DNA of 64,000 bases from Variovorax boronicumulans. GTDB lineage: Bacteria > Pseudomonadota > Gammaproteobacteria > Burkholderiales > Burkholderiaceae_C. Below are positions 26,223 through 34,835 of the stretch, one piece after another. The notes beneath the pieces were generated by a model that was given only the letters and a program-made list of their open reading frames with translations, was not told where the DNA came from and did no database searches. A program made the position numbers and the translations under genes. Positions within the stretch are counted from its first letter, which is position 1. Each line of letters starts with the position of its first letter. The stretch covers positions 206,372 to 270,371 of the forward strand of contig NZ_VEDO01000008.1 in the NCBI RefSeq assembly GCF_007677875.1, written 5' to 3'.

Positions 26223-27667
26223 GCCGCCGCACGCGCATCTTTGTCGGCATCCTGGCAATCTACGTCGCGGGCATCGCGCTGCTGCTGTACCGCGTGGTCG
26301 GCGACATCGACCCGCGCTACCGCGAGTCGGCCGAGGAGTCGCTGGTGGACACCGCCAACCTCGTGGCCAGCCTCGTCGAGCAGGACCTGCAGGGCGACCG
26401 CATCGACCCCGCGCGGCTGGAGCCGCTGCTGCGCACGCTGTACGCGCGCCAGTTCGACGCCGAGATCTACGGCCTGCGCAAGACCCGCGTGGACCTGCGC
26501 CTGTACGTGACCGATGCCGACGGCCGCGTGCTGTTCGACGCCGACCGCCAGCGCATGGGCCGGCACCTGGGCGAGGACTTCCTCGACTGGCGCGATGTGC
26601 GCTACACGCTGGACGGCCTGTACGGCGCCCGCACCTCGCGCGACGTGCCCAGCGACGCCAGCACCTCGGTCATGTACGTGGCCGCGCCCGTGCGCAACCG
26701 CGCCCAGGCGACCATCGGCGTGGTCAGCGTGGGCAAGCCCGTGCAGAGCTTCGGCAAGTTCGTGCAGGACGCGCGCTGGCGCACGATCTGGGTCGGCGCG
26801 GGCTCCGCGCTGGCGCTGCTGGTCGGCGCGCTGATCGTCTCCGTCTGGCTGGTGCGGCCCTTCGGCCTGGTGCGCGACTACCTGGCCTGGCTGCGCACGC
26901 AGCCGCGGCTGCACCTGCGGCCCATGCTGCGCCACGCCGTGGCGACGCTTCGCGCCGGCCTGCACGAAACGCGCGACGCGCTGACCGGCCGCAACACCAT
27001 GGCCGACCACGTGGCCACGCTGACGCACGAGATCAAGAGCCCGCTGTCGGCCATCCGCGGCGCCGCCGAACTGCTGGAAGACGCTGCCATGCCGGCCGAC
27101 GCCCGCGCGCATTTCCTGGCCAACATCACGCGCGAGACCCAGCGCATTCAGGAGATCGTGGACCGCATGATGGAGCTGACGGCGCTGGAAAGCCGGCGCG
27201 TGCTCGAGCATGCCGGCCCCGTCGCGCTGGCCCCGCTGCTGGAGGAACTCGCGGCCGGCCACCACGCCGCGGCTGCGGCGCGCGGCCTGCGCATCGAGCT
27301 GGTGCTGCAGGCCAGTCCCACCGTGTGGGGTGATGCCTTTCTGCTGCGCCGCGCCGTGAGCAACCTGTTGGCCAACGCGCTGGACTTCGCGCCGAGCGGC
27401 AGCCGCATCGCGCTGGCATTGCAGGCCGATGCGGGCCAGGCCCGCATCACGGTGCGCGACCAGGGCCCCGGCATCCCCGAGTACGCACGCAACAAGGTCT
27501 TCGAGAAGTTCTATTCGCTGGCGCGACCGGGCGGCGGCAAGAGGAGCACGGGGCTGGGCCTGGCCTTCGTGCGCGAGATCGCGCAGCAGCACGGCGGCCA
27601 GGCGCTGCTGGACAACGCGCCGGACGGCGGTGCGCTGGCGACGCTGGCCTTGCCGCTGCGGCGTTGA
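26219..27667 (+). CDS. creC: Sensor histidine kinase CreC
   Basis: Inner-membrane histidine kinase of 482 residues starting at a GTG that overlaps the creB stop. A first membrane helix (residues 6-28), a periplasmic sensor region (about 30-185, CreC-like with RVDLRLYVTDADGRVLFDA) and a second helix (190-212) precede the phospho-acceptor His270 in TLTHEIKSPLSAIRG. The ATPase domain shows the N box (SNLLANALDFAPSG), G1 (DQGPGIPE) and G2 (KRSTGLGLAFVREI). The periplasmic region supports CreC over other OmpR-partner kinases. No creD follows; the next gene is a fasciclin protein 241 bp away. Confidence 0.82.
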   Translation: MSRRTRIFVGILAIYVAGIALLLYRVVGDIDPRYRESAEESLVDTANLVASLVEQDLQGDRIDPARLEPLLRTLYARQFDAEIYGLRKTRVDLRLYVTDADGRVLFDADRQRMGRHLGEDFLDWRDVRYTLDGLYGARTSRDVPSDASTSVMYVAAPVRNRAQATIGVVSVGKPVQSFGKFVQDARWRTIWVGAGSALALLVGALIVSVWLVRPFGLVRDYLAWLRTQPRLHLRPMLRHAVATLRAGLHETRDALTGRNTMADHVATLTHEIKSPLSAIRGAAELLEDAAMPADARAHFLANITRETQRIQEIVDRMMELTALESRRVLEHAGPVALAPLLEELAAGHHAAAAARGLRIELVLQASPTVWGDAFLLRRAVSNLLANALDFAPSGSRIALALQADAGQARITVRDQGPGIPEYARNKVFEKFYSLARPGGGKRSTGLGLAFVREIAQQHGGQALLDNAPDGGALATLALPLRR

Positions 27668-27908
27668 CGCCCTCCGCTGGCGTCAGAGTTCCGTGTTGCG
27701 GCTGTCGGACGCCTCGCGCAGGAACCTGGCCGCCGGCTTGCGCGGGGCGACCCAGGCCGCGCGCCGGGCGGCGCCCGCGCCATGCAGCTTGTAGGACGGG
27801 ACCGCGCATCGGGCCGGTGACCTGTTGATAGGAATCCAGGGCGGTGTGCGGCGCGTATCAGCAGTGCCGCCACGCATCTCCGGGGCGGCCAACGCCACAG
27901 GAGCACCC

Positions 27909-28463
27909 ATGCAACGCTTTCCCCAACTCGCTTCGATCGCTCTGGCGGCCGTGCTGTCGGTCGCCTCGGTCACGGCCTACGCCCAGGTCACCGTCGGCGG
28001 CGCACCGATGCTGCCGACCAAGGACATCATCGACAACGCCGTCAACTCCAAGGACCACACCACGCTCGTTGCTGCCGTCAAGGCCGCCGGCCTGGTGGAC
28101 ACCCTGAAGGGTCCGGGCCCGTTCACCGTGTTCGCGCCGACCAATGCCGCCTTCGCAGCCCTGCCCGCAGGCACGGTCGACACCCTGCTCAAGCCAGAGA
28201 ACAAGGCCATGTTGAGCGGCATCCTGACCTACCACGTCGTGGCGGGCAAGGTCGACGCCAAGTCGCTGGTGAAGATGATCGAGGACGGCAAGGGCTCCGC
28301 GTCGCTCAAGACCGTGGCCGGCGGCACGCTGACGGCCAAGTCCAGCGGCGGCAAGGTCATGGTCACCGACGAAAAGGGCGGCACTGCGACCGTGACCATC
28401 GCCGACGTCATGCAGTCCAACGGCGTGATCCACGTAGTCGACAAGGTGCTGCTGCCCAAGTAA
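27909..28463 (+). CDS. Secreted fasciclin (FAS1) domain protein
   Basis: A 184-residue exported protein with a signal peptide ending AYAQ (residue 26) and one FAS1 domain. FAS1 H1 and H2 boxes are visible as [19 protein letters not shown] and [13 protein letters not shown], and the domain ends with the usual [17 protein letters not shown]1 proteins mediate adhesion or matrix contacts. A GGAG box precedes the ATG. It has its own rho-independent terminator about 60 bp downstream and appears monocistronic. The 241 bp upstream (27668-27908) show no convincing gene. Confidence 0.92.
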   Translation: MQRFPQLASIALAAVLSVASVTAYAQVTVGGAPMLPTKDIIDNAVNSKDHTTLVAAVKAAGLVDTLKGPGPFTVFAPTNAAFAALPAGTVDTLLKPENKAMLSGILTYHVVAGKVDAKSLVKMIEDGKGSASLKTVAGGTLTAKSSGGKVMVTDEKGGTATVTIADVMQSNGVIHVVDKVLLPK

Positions 28464-28521
28464 GCGCGCCCACGCGGCACACGGGTGCGCAAGCTCCGTG
28501 GAGCCCATCGTGGAAAGGAAA

Positions 28522-28546
28522 GCCGCTCGCACGAGCGGCCTTTTTC
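28522..28546 (+). terminator. Rho-independent terminator of the fasciclin gene
   Basis: Perfect 7-bp GC stem GCCGCTC/GAGCGGC with a 4-base loop, followed by CTTTTTC. It stands 58 bp after the fasciclin stop and before the convergent GFA gene, so it may serve both directions, though a T-run exists only for the plus strand. Confidence 0.85.
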
Positions 28547-28590
28547 ATTGGCGGCGCAGGCATTCTGCGGCCGCCCTCTTCACCGAGCGC

Positions 28591-28989
28591 TCAAGCCGCG
28601 GGCCGCGCAGCGCGGTGCACGGGCAGGCCGTCCGCCAGCACGGTCCACGCGAGCTTGCTGCCGGCGTGGGTGTGGTCCGCGGGCGGCAAGCGCTCCGGGT
28701 CGTCCAGGCTGCAGGTCGTGATGTCGATCTCCGCGCTGGCGTCGTCGTCCTCGAACGTGAGCTGGGTGCCGCAGGCGCCGCAGAAGCTGCGCGTGGCATG
28801 CGGGCTCGAGCGGAAGCGTGTGGGCGAGCCCTGCACGATGCGCCATGCCGCCTTCGGTACGCTGAACCAGGCCACGCACGGGGCGCCCGTGCTGCGGCGG
28901 CAGACCGTGCAGTGACAGCAGGTCAGGTGGAACGGCGTGCCGCCCGCTTCGTAGCGGACCGCGCCGCACAGGCAGCCGCCGGTCAGCAT
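28591..28989 (-). CDS. GFA family zinc protein
   Basis: A 132-residue protein of the GFA (glutathione-dependent formaldehyde-activating enzyme-like) family. Zinc-binding cysteines are in the usual places: Cys6/Cys8 (GGCLCGAVRY), a CCHCTVC cluster at residues 24-30, and Cys70/Cys73 (SFCGACGTQL). Function in formaldehyde or other S-hydroxymethyl chemistry is not established for most members, so only the fold is claimed. It is convergent with the fasciclin gene and divergent from the exosortase operon, with 199 bp between. Confidence 0.88.
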   Translation of the reverse strand: MLTGGCLCGAVRYEAGGTPFHLTCCHCTVCRRSTGAPCVAWFSVPKAAWRIVQGSPTRFRSSPHATRSFCGACGTQLTFEDDDASAEIDITTCSLDDPERLPPADHTHAGSKLAWTVLADGLPVHRAARPAA

Positions 28990-29188
28990 GCCGGGCAGCG
29001 CAGGGGATGGGGCGGGCAGCAGCAGCGCATGGTCGTCCTCCGGGGAAACAGCTGGCGTCTATTCTGGCGCCGCCGCAGCAGCACTTCACACGGACTTCAC
29101 ACAAGCCCGGCGTCTTCGCACTGGCTTCTCAGACGCGGCCGACAGTGGCGCTGTGCACCGTCGCACGGCCACCTCCAGCGGACACCCC

Positions 29189-31258
29189 GTGATCGCCTTC
29201 CTCCTCCTTCCCCAGAGCGCCGCCGGGCGCTGGCTCGCCGCGGCGATGCTGGCGCTGTGCGCGGCGCTGCTGCACCGCCCCGTCGACGCGCAGACGCGCG
29301 ATGCCGACGGCCCGCGCCAGCAGACCGAAAGCCCTTACTTCCTCGTGCGCGGCGGCGCGCCGGGCGTGGACCAGCTGCCGCTCAAGGACACCGAGGTCTC
29401 GGTCCAGGTCTCTGGCGTGATCGCCGAAGTCCGCGTGGTGCAGCATTACCGCAACGAGGGCCAGGCGGCCATCGAGGCCGACTATGTGTTCCCGGGCTCC
29501 AGCCGCGCCGCCGTGGGCGGGCTGCAAGTGCGCCTGGGCGAGCGTGTCGTCACCGCGCAGATCCGCGAGAAGCAGCAGGCCCGCATCGAATTCGCCGCCG
29601 CCAGGCAGGAAGGCAAGACCGCCGCGCTGCTGGAGCAGCACCGGCCCAACGTGTTCCAGATGCGGGTGGCGGGCATCCTGCCCGGCGACGACGTGCAGGT
29701 GGAGCTGCGCTACACCGAGCTGCTGCTGCCGCAGGACGGGCGCTACGCCTTCGTCTTCCCCACCGTCGTCGGCCCGCGCTACGCGCATGCGGCCAGCCAG
29801 GGCGGTGCCACCTGGGCGGCCCAGCCCACGCTGCGTGCCGGCGAGCCACCTGCGAGCCGCTTCACGCTGCAGATGCAGCTGGACGCGCCGCTGCCGCTGC
29901 AGGACATCCGCTCGCGCACGCATGCCATCGACGTGGTGCAGACGCAGGAGCGGCCCCGCCACGCCCGCGTGCGCTTGGCCGACACCGCCGGCCCGGCCAA
30001 CAACCGCGACTTCGTGCTCGACTACGGCCTGGCCGGCGACGAACTGGCCGCGGGTCTGATGCTGTCCGAAGGTCGGGGCCCGAACGCCGAGAACTTCTTC
30101 CTCGCCCTGGTGGCGCCGCCCAAGGCCGTGGCGGCCACGCAGATCGCGCCGCGCGAATACATCTTCGTGGTCGACATCTCGGGCTCCATGCACGGCTTTC
30201 CGCTGGACACGGCCAAGGCCATGCTGCAACGTCTCCTCAAGGGCCTGCGGCCCACCGACCGCTTCAACGTGCTGCTGTTCTCGGGCAGCAGCCGCATGCT
30301 GGCGCCCCAGTCGGTGCCGGCCACGCAGGCCCACATCGCCCGCGCGCTGTCGGCGCTGGACCAGACCATGGGCGCGGGCGGCACCGAGCTGATCCCGGCG
30401 CTGCGCCGTGTTTACGAGCAGCCCAAGGCGCCCGCCGTGGCGCGCACCATCGTCGTCGTGACCGACGGCTACGTGACGGTGGAGCAGGAGGCCTTCGCGC
30501 TCGTGCGGCGCCACCTGGACCAGGCCAATCTGTTCGCCTTCGGCATCGGCTCGGCGGTGAACCGCGCGCTGCTCGAAGGCCTGGCCCGCGCTGGTGGCGG
30601 CGAGCCCTTCGTCATCACCGACCCGGTGCAAGCGCCCGAGCAGGCCGCGCGGTTCCGCCGCATGGTGGAGTCGCCCGTGCTGACCAGCGTCAAGCTGCAG
30701 TTTGAAGGGCTGGACGTCTACGACCTGGAGCCCGCCGTGCAGCCCGACGTGCTGGGTGAACGCCCCGTGCTGGTGTTCGGCAAGTGGCGCGGCCAGCCCG
30801 TGGGCCGCATGCGCGTGCAGGGCCACGCGGCCGCAGGCCCCTGGCAGCAGACCGTGGAAGTGCAGCCCGTCCCGGCCGGTCAGGCCGCCGCCCTGCCGGC
30901 GCTGTGGGCCCGCCATCGCATCGCCCAGCTGGCCGACCAGGAGGCGCTGGAAGGTAGCGACGCCCAGCGCGCCGCGATCACCCAACTCGGCTTGGACTAT
31001 GCGCTGCTGACCCCCTACACGAGCTTCATCGCGGTCGACCAGGTGGTGCGCAACCCGGCGCCTGGCGCCAGCCGGCGCGTGCAGCAGCCGCAGCCGCTGC
31101 CCCAGGGTGTGGAGGAAAGCGCCCTGGCGATCGCTGGCGCCGAGGTGCCCAGCACGCCCGAGCCCGAGACCCTGGGGGCCGTGCTGCTGGTGCTCTCGGT
31201 GCTCGCCATGCTGCGCCGCCGTGCCCAACGCACGCGCAACGGGAGCTTCACGCGATGA
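29189..31258 (+). CDS. VIT-VWA surface protein with PEP-CTERM-like sorting tail
   Basis: A 689-residue exported protein and the probable target of the downstream exosortase. GTG 29189 begins a signal peptide (hydrophobic core LAAAMLALCAALL, cleavage near DAQT, residue 35). A VIT domain spans about 57-185 (VSVQVSGVIAEVRVVQHYRNEG...), then a VWA domain about 322-500 with MIDAS DISGS at 329-333. The C-terminus has PSTPEPET near 654-661, a hydrophobic helix and an RRRAQRTR basic cluster, the tripartite layout of a PEP-CTERM signal. The stop overlaps the exosortase start (ATGA). The GTG choice is the least certain point; the open frame continues upstream without a good start. Confidence 0.82.
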   Translation: MIAFLLLPQSAAGRWLAAAMLALCAALLHRPVDAQTRDADGPRQQTESPYFLVRGGAPGVDQLPLKDTEVSVQVSGVIAEVRVVQHYRNEGQAAIEADYVFPGSSRAAVGGLQVRLGERVVTAQIREKQQARIEFAAARQEGKTAALLEQHRPNVFQMRVAGILPGDDVQVELRYTELLLPQDGRYAFVFPTVVGPRYAHAASQGGATWAAQPTLRAGEPPASRFTLQMQLDAPLPLQDIRSRTHAIDVVQTQERPRHARVRLADTAGPANNRDFVLDYGLAGDELAAGLMLSEGRGPNAENFFLALVAPPKAVAATQIAPREYIFVVDISGSMHGFPLDTAKAMLQRLLKGLRPTDRFNVLLFSGSSRMLAPQSVPATQAHIARALSALDQTMGAGGTELIPALRRVYEQPKAPAVARTIVVVTDGYVTVEQEAFALVRRHLDQANLFAFGIGSAVNRALLEGLARAGGGEPFVITDPVQAPEQAARFRRMVESPVLTSVKLQFEGLDVYDLEPAVQPDVLGERPVLVFGKWRGQPVGRMRVQGHAAAGPWQQTVEVQPVPAGQAAALPALWARHRIAQLADQEALEGSDAQRAAITQLGLDYALLTPYTSFIAVDQVVRNPAPGASRRVQQPQPLPQGVEESALAIAGAEVPSTPEPETLGAVLLVLSVLAMLRRRAQRTRNGSFTR

Positions 31259-32127
31259 CCGCGCACGACCTGGTCCGCAACCCGCGCTTCGTGCGCTGGG
31301 GCATCGCCGTCGACCGCCTGCCCGCGGGAGCCTGGATCGCGCTGCAGGCGCTGGTCCTGCTGCCTGCCTGGATCTGGATGGCACGGCGCCTGGCCGATGG
31401 CGCCGACGACCCGCTGGGCCTGCTGGCGGTGGCCGCGCTCGCCGCGCTCGCGGGCCTGCACCGCAAGGCCTTGCGTGCCTCCCCCGCGCTGGTCTGGCTG
31501 GCAGCGGCCACGGCGCTGACGCTGGGCACGGCATGCATGCGTGGCACGCTGCCGCCGCTGCTGGCCGGCCTGCTCGCGGTACTGGCACTGGCCGCGACGC
31601 TGCTGGCCTTCCTGCCGCGCCAGGTGGCGGCCACGCCCGTGCTGCTGCTCGCCGTGCTGGCGCTGCCGCTGCTGTCCTCGCTGCAGTTCTACGCCGGCTA
31701 CCCGCTGCGCGTGCTTACGGCCGAGGCCGCGCATTGGCTGCTGGCGCCGTTCTTCACGGTCTGGCGCGAGGGCAGCACTCTGCTGGTGGACGGCCGCCTC
31801 GTCTTCGTGGACGCGCCCTGCTCGGGCGTGCAGATGGTCTGGTTGGGCTATTTCACGGCCGCGGCCACGGCGCTGTGGGCGGGCCTGGCCGACCGCACGG
31901 TGCTGGCCCGCCTGCCGTTCGTGGGCCTCACGGTGCTGGCCGGCAACGTGCTGCGCAACACGCTCCTCGTGGCGGCCGAGGGCGCGGGCCGGCCGCTGCC
32001 CGCCTGGGGCCACGAAGCGCTGGGCCTGGTGGTGCTCGGCGCGGTCTGTGCCGCTGTCGCCTGGCAGGTCCAGCGGCCCGTTGCCCACCCCCTGTCCCTC
32101 GGAGTGCGCCATGCCCACGCGGCTTGA
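31255..32127 (+). CDS. Exosortase (EpsH/Xrt family)
   Basis: Polytopic membrane protein of 290 residues with about eight helices, predicted to cleave PEP-CTERM-type tails and transfer the protein to a lipid or glycan. The three catalytic residues of the family are present: Cys189 in VDAPCSGVQMVW, Arg234 in VLRNTLLV and His253 in WGHEALGLV. It overlaps the VIT-VWA gene by four bases and the EpsI-like gene by 17 bases. The absence of an exopolysaccharide cluster nearby and the adjacent single target suggest a dedicated one-substrate system. I cannot place it in a named Xrt subtype. Confidence 0.85.
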   Translation: MTAHDLVRNPRFVRWGIAVDRLPAGAWIALQALVLLPAWIWMARRLADGADDPLGLLAVAALAALAGLHRKALRASPALVWLAAATALTLGTACMRGTLPPLLAGLLAVLALAATLLAFLPRQVAATPVLLLAVLALPLLSSLQFYAGYPLRVLTAEAAHWLLAPFFTVWREGSTLLVDGRLVFVDAPCSGVQMVWLGYFTAAATALWAGLADRTVLARLPFVGLTVLAGNVLRNTLLVAAEGAGRPLPAWGHEALGLVVLGAVCAAVAWQVQRPVAHPLSLGVRHAHAA

Positions 32128-32695
32128 AACCCTGTTCGCCAACCGCTTCGTGCAGCGCGTGCTGCACAAGACCTTCTTCGCCGCCGCCCTGGGCCTCGGC
32201 GCGCTGTGGGGCGCGGCCCAGGCTGTCTGGCCCGACGACCGGGCGCCCCCCGAGACGTCCGCCTGGGAATGGCCCAGCCAGTGGGAAGGCAGCGCGCTTC
32301 GGCCGTTGGCCCTGGGGCCGGTGGAGCAGCGCTTCGCCCGCCAGTTTCCGGGCGCCATCGCGCGCATGACGGACGGCGCGCGCGTGCTGGTGCTGCGCCA
32401 CGTGACCGCGCCCACGCGCATGCTGCACCCGGCCGAGGACTGCTACCGCGCGCTGGGCTACGGCATCGCTGCCGCCAGGCTGGAGCACGACGCGCACGCT
32501 CGGCTGTGGCGCTGCTTCACCGCCACGCGCGAGGGTGGTGTGCCGCTGCGCGTGTGCGAGCGCACGACCGACGCCCAGGGCCAGGCCTTCACCGACACCT
32601 CGGCATGGTATTGGGCGGCCTTGCGCGGCCAATCCACCGGCCCCTGGCTGGCCGTGACGACGGCCACGCCCACCGCGGCGCGGGGCCTGCTGTGA
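32111..32695 (+). CDS. EpsI-like exosortase-associated protein
   Basis: A 194-residue protein anchored by one N-terminal helix (residues about 21-40) with the rest outside the membrane. It shows the EpsI-type His-Pro...Cys motif (HPAEDCYRALGY, His106 and Cys111), seen in proteins fused to or encoded beside exosortases. Its start lies 17 bases inside the exosortase gene and its stop overlaps the GTG of the transglycosylase (GTGA), so all four genes are translationally linked. Its biochemical role is unknown. Confidence 0.75.
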   Translation: MPTRLETLFANRFVQRVLHKTFFAAALGLGALWGAAQAVWPDDRAPPETSAWEWPSQWEGSALRPLALGPVEQRFARQFPGAIARMTDGARVLVLRHVTAPTRMLHPAEDCYRALGYGIAAARLEHDAHARLWRCFTATREGGVPLRVCERTTDAQGQAFTDTSAWYWAALRGQSTGPWLAVTTATPTAARGLL

Positions 32696-33963
32696 GCCTG
32701 CGCCGCGCCGCGTGGCTGCTGCTGGCCGGGCTGGCGGGCCTGCTCGTGGCGGCCCTGCTGGCCACCGCCGTGACGCTGCAGCTGCTGGCGCCGCGCCCCG
32801 GCGAGTGGGCGACCTCCGTGCGCGTCGGTCGCTGGCGCACCGACGTCAGCGTGCCGGCCGTGCTGCGGCTCGCCACGGCCGCGCCGTTTGCGCGCTGGCT
32901 CGATGGCCGCCGCCTGGCGACGCGCTGGGGACCGGTGCAGCTGCACTGGCAAGCGGCCGACCGCAGCCTGCACCTGCAGTGCGCGCCGTGCGCGTTGCCC
33001 GCGCCCGCGCTGGGCAGTGCGCCTCTGCAGCTGCAGCGGCTGCAGCTCTCGCTGTTCCGGGACTTCGAAACCGTGCAGGGCCGGCTGCGGGCGGACACGG
33101 GAACGGAAGGCGGCCCGGCCCTGCAGGCCTGGTTCACAGGCCGGCTGCAGCACGACGGCCTGGCGCTGCATCTGCGCCTGCCCGCCACGCCGATCGCCGA
33201 CGCCTATGCCGTGCTGGCGCCGCAGCTGCCCGAGTTGGGCCAGTCGCGCATCGACGGCCAGGTGGCGCTGCGCGTGCATCTGCAGCTGCCGGGGGGCGCG
33301 CTGCGCGTGGTGCCGCAGGTCGAAGGCTTCACCGTCCAGGGACTGGGCACCGAAGCGCTGGCCCACGCGGCAAGCAGCTGCGGCGTACCGAGCCGGCTGC
33401 GCCAGCACGACTGGCTGGTGCGCGCCGTGCTCGCCGCCGAAGACCAGCGTTTCTTCGAGCACCCTGGCTACGACCTGGTGGAACTGCAGGCCGCGCTGCA
33501 GGCGAACCAGGCCGAAGGCGGTGTGCGACGCGGCGGCAGCACGCTGAGCCAGCAACTGGCCAAACGCCTCGTGACGGGCGACGAACGCAGCGCCACGCGC
33601 AAGCTGCGCGAACTGCTGTACGCCGTGGAGATGGAGCAGACGCTGGGCAAGGCACGCATCCTGCAGCTTTACCTGGACAACGCGCCCTGGGGCGGCGGGC
33701 TGTGCGGTGCCGAGGCCGCGGCGCGCGGCTACTTCGGGCGCAGCGCGCGGCAGCTGGCGCCAGCGCAGGCCGTGTGGCTGGCGGCCATGCTGCACCGGCC
33801 CGATGCCGAGGCACGGCGCTGGGCCGAAACCGGCCGCATCGCGCAGGCGCGCGCCGCATGGGTGGCGAAAGGCCTGCGCCATGGCACGACCCGCCGCGAC
33901 CGTGCAGCGCTGGCGCAAGGGCTGCAGGAGCTCGACGCGCTGCGAAGGCCGCAGGGCGGCTAG
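32692..33963 (+). CDS. Monofunctional peptidoglycan glycosyltransferase (GT51)
   Basis: A 423-residue membrane-anchored glycosyltransferase with a GTG start overlapping the previous stop. One helix (residues 5-32) is followed by about 200 residues of unassigned extracytoplasmic sequence, then a GT51 domain from about 232. The catalytic Glu250 is in AAEDQRFFEHPGYD and the second motif is RRGGSTLSQQLAKRL (279-293). There is no penicillin-binding transpeptidase domain. The unassigned N-terminal half is unusual for MtgA, which is about 240 residues in total. Its fixed place in the exosortase operon suggests that it makes or modifies glycan at the site where the VIT-VWA protein is anchored. Confidence 0.82.
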   Translation: MSLRRAAWLLLAGLAGLLVAALLATAVTLQLLAPRPGEWATSVRVGRWRTDVSVPAVLRLATAAPFARWLDGRRLATRWGPVQLHWQAADRSLHLQCAPCALPAPALGSAPLQLQRLQLSLFRDFETVQGRLRADTGTEGGPALQAWFTGRLQHDGLALHLRLPATPIADAYAVLAPQLPELGQSRIDGQVALRVHLQLPGGALRVVPQVEGFTVQGLGTEALAHAASSCGVPSRLRQHDWLVRAVLAAEDQRFFEHPGYDLVELQAALQANQAEGGVRRGGSTLSQQLAKRLVTGDERSATRKLRELLYAVEMEQTLGKARILQLYLDNAPWGGGLCGAEAAARGYFGRSARQLAPAQAVWLAAMLHRPDAEARRWAETGRIAQARAAWVAKGLRHGTTRRDRAALAQGLQELDALRRPQGG

Positions 33964-34028
33964 ACGTCGGCCTGGAACTGGCCGGCGCAGGGTGCTTGGA
34001 ATGATCCATCGGGCGCATGGCGGGCCGC

Positions 34029-34556
34029 TCAGCCGCCGGCGACCGCCACCCGCACCGCATCCCCCACCGCGATCTCCCCGCCCTGCAGCACGCGTGCCGT
34101 CATGCCGCCATGGCCGCGCAGCGCGTTGTAGCCGCCCGGCCCCAGTACGGCTTCCATCTTCGAGCAGGGATCGCAGGGCCCGGTCAGCTGCAGCACCACG
34201 GTTGCACCGATGTGCAGCTCCAGCGCCTGGTCGGCGAACAGCGTGCGTGCGGCGACGAGGTTCAGGCCTTCGACCACGAGATTGCGGCGCAGCAGGGTGG
34301 GCGCGATGTGCGGCAACCGGGTCCATGCTGCGAGCAGCGGCAGGTGCTCGGCCTGCAGCAGCGTGACCTGCCGCTTGCCCCCACCTGGGCGCGCGGAAGG
34401 CCGCGCGGCGCTGCGGTCGCCCTGCAGGCCGCGCTCCGGCAGCGCCAGCGCACGCTGCACCGACAGCGCAGGCGCGTCGCGCGCGGGCCGCAACACGATG
34501 GCCTGCACGCGGCCGGCATGGGGAAATTGGCGGGACAGTTGGCGCAGATCGGGCAT
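34029..34556 (-). CDS. MOSC domain protein
   Basis: A 175-residue protein of the MOSC (molybdenum cofactor sulfurase C-terminal) family, similar to YiiM-type proteins. Features are the GLQGDRSA segment, TLLRRNLVVEGLNL and the cysteine motif GPCDPCSKME (Cys128, Cys131), where the second cysteine is the candidate sulfur carrier. ATG 34556 is used; another in-frame ATG lies 9 bases upstream at 34565. Members act in Moco-dependent reduction of N-hydroxylated compounds. It is a single gene, convergent with the exosortase operon. Confidence 0.85.
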   Translation of the reverse strand: MPDLRQLSRQFPHAGRVQAIVLRPARDAPALSVQRALALPERGLQGDRSAARPSARPGGGKRQVTLLQAEHLPLLAAWTRLPHIAPTLLRRNLVVEGLNLVAARTLFADQALELHIGATVVLQLTGPCDPCSKMEAVLGPGGYNALRGHGGMTARVLQGGEIAVGDAVRVAVAGG

Positions 34557-34646
34557 GGCCTGCATGCTCGCACAGCGGCACCGCGCGCCGGCTGCGACAC
34601 AATGCATCGCACACGCGCTGGCCTGTGCCGACGCCGGAGACGCACC

Positions 34647-34811
34647 ATGAAGACCTGCCACATGCTGTCCGCCGCCAGCCTCGTCGTCGCCCTCGGGCTG
34701 CTGTTGACGGGGCATCCCAGCGGTGCAGGCCTGCTGCTGGGCATCACGACCGTGGTGGAGATCCTGGTCGCGGCCCTCACGGGCAAGCAGACGAACGACG
34801 GAGAACGCTGA
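34647..34811 (+). CDS. Small hydrophobic protein, unknown
   Basis: A 54-residue ORF preceded by GGAG at a good distance (CGGAGACGCACC before the ATG). It has two hydrophobic stretches, residues 7-21 and 27-45, separated by a Gly/Ser/Pro turn (TGHPSGAG), and ends in a polar KQTNDGER tail. This is the layout of a small two-helix membrane protein. I do not recognise a family. It stands alone between the divergent MOSC gene and the convergent cobT gene. Confidence 0.5.
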   Translation: MKTCHMLSAASLVVALGLLLTGHPSGAGLLLGITTVVEILVAALTGKQTNDGER

Positions 34812-34835
34812 GGGCGCGTCCGGCAGCCACCAACC

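Noticed and set aside
27683..27973. Possible small minus-strand gene ending LREASDSRNTEL before the fasciclin gene
   Set aside because: Its beginning overlaps the fasciclin signal peptide region, it has no clear ribosome-binding site and I recognise no family.
31255..32127. Class of sortase like that paired with marine VIT-VWA proteins
   Set aside because: It is a polytopic membrane protein with the Cys/Arg/His set of exosortases, not a soluble sortase domain.
32458..34614. Long minus-strand frame opposite the GT51 gene
   Set aside because: No motifs and biased composition. The plus strand has overlapping exosortase-operon genes with catalytic residues.
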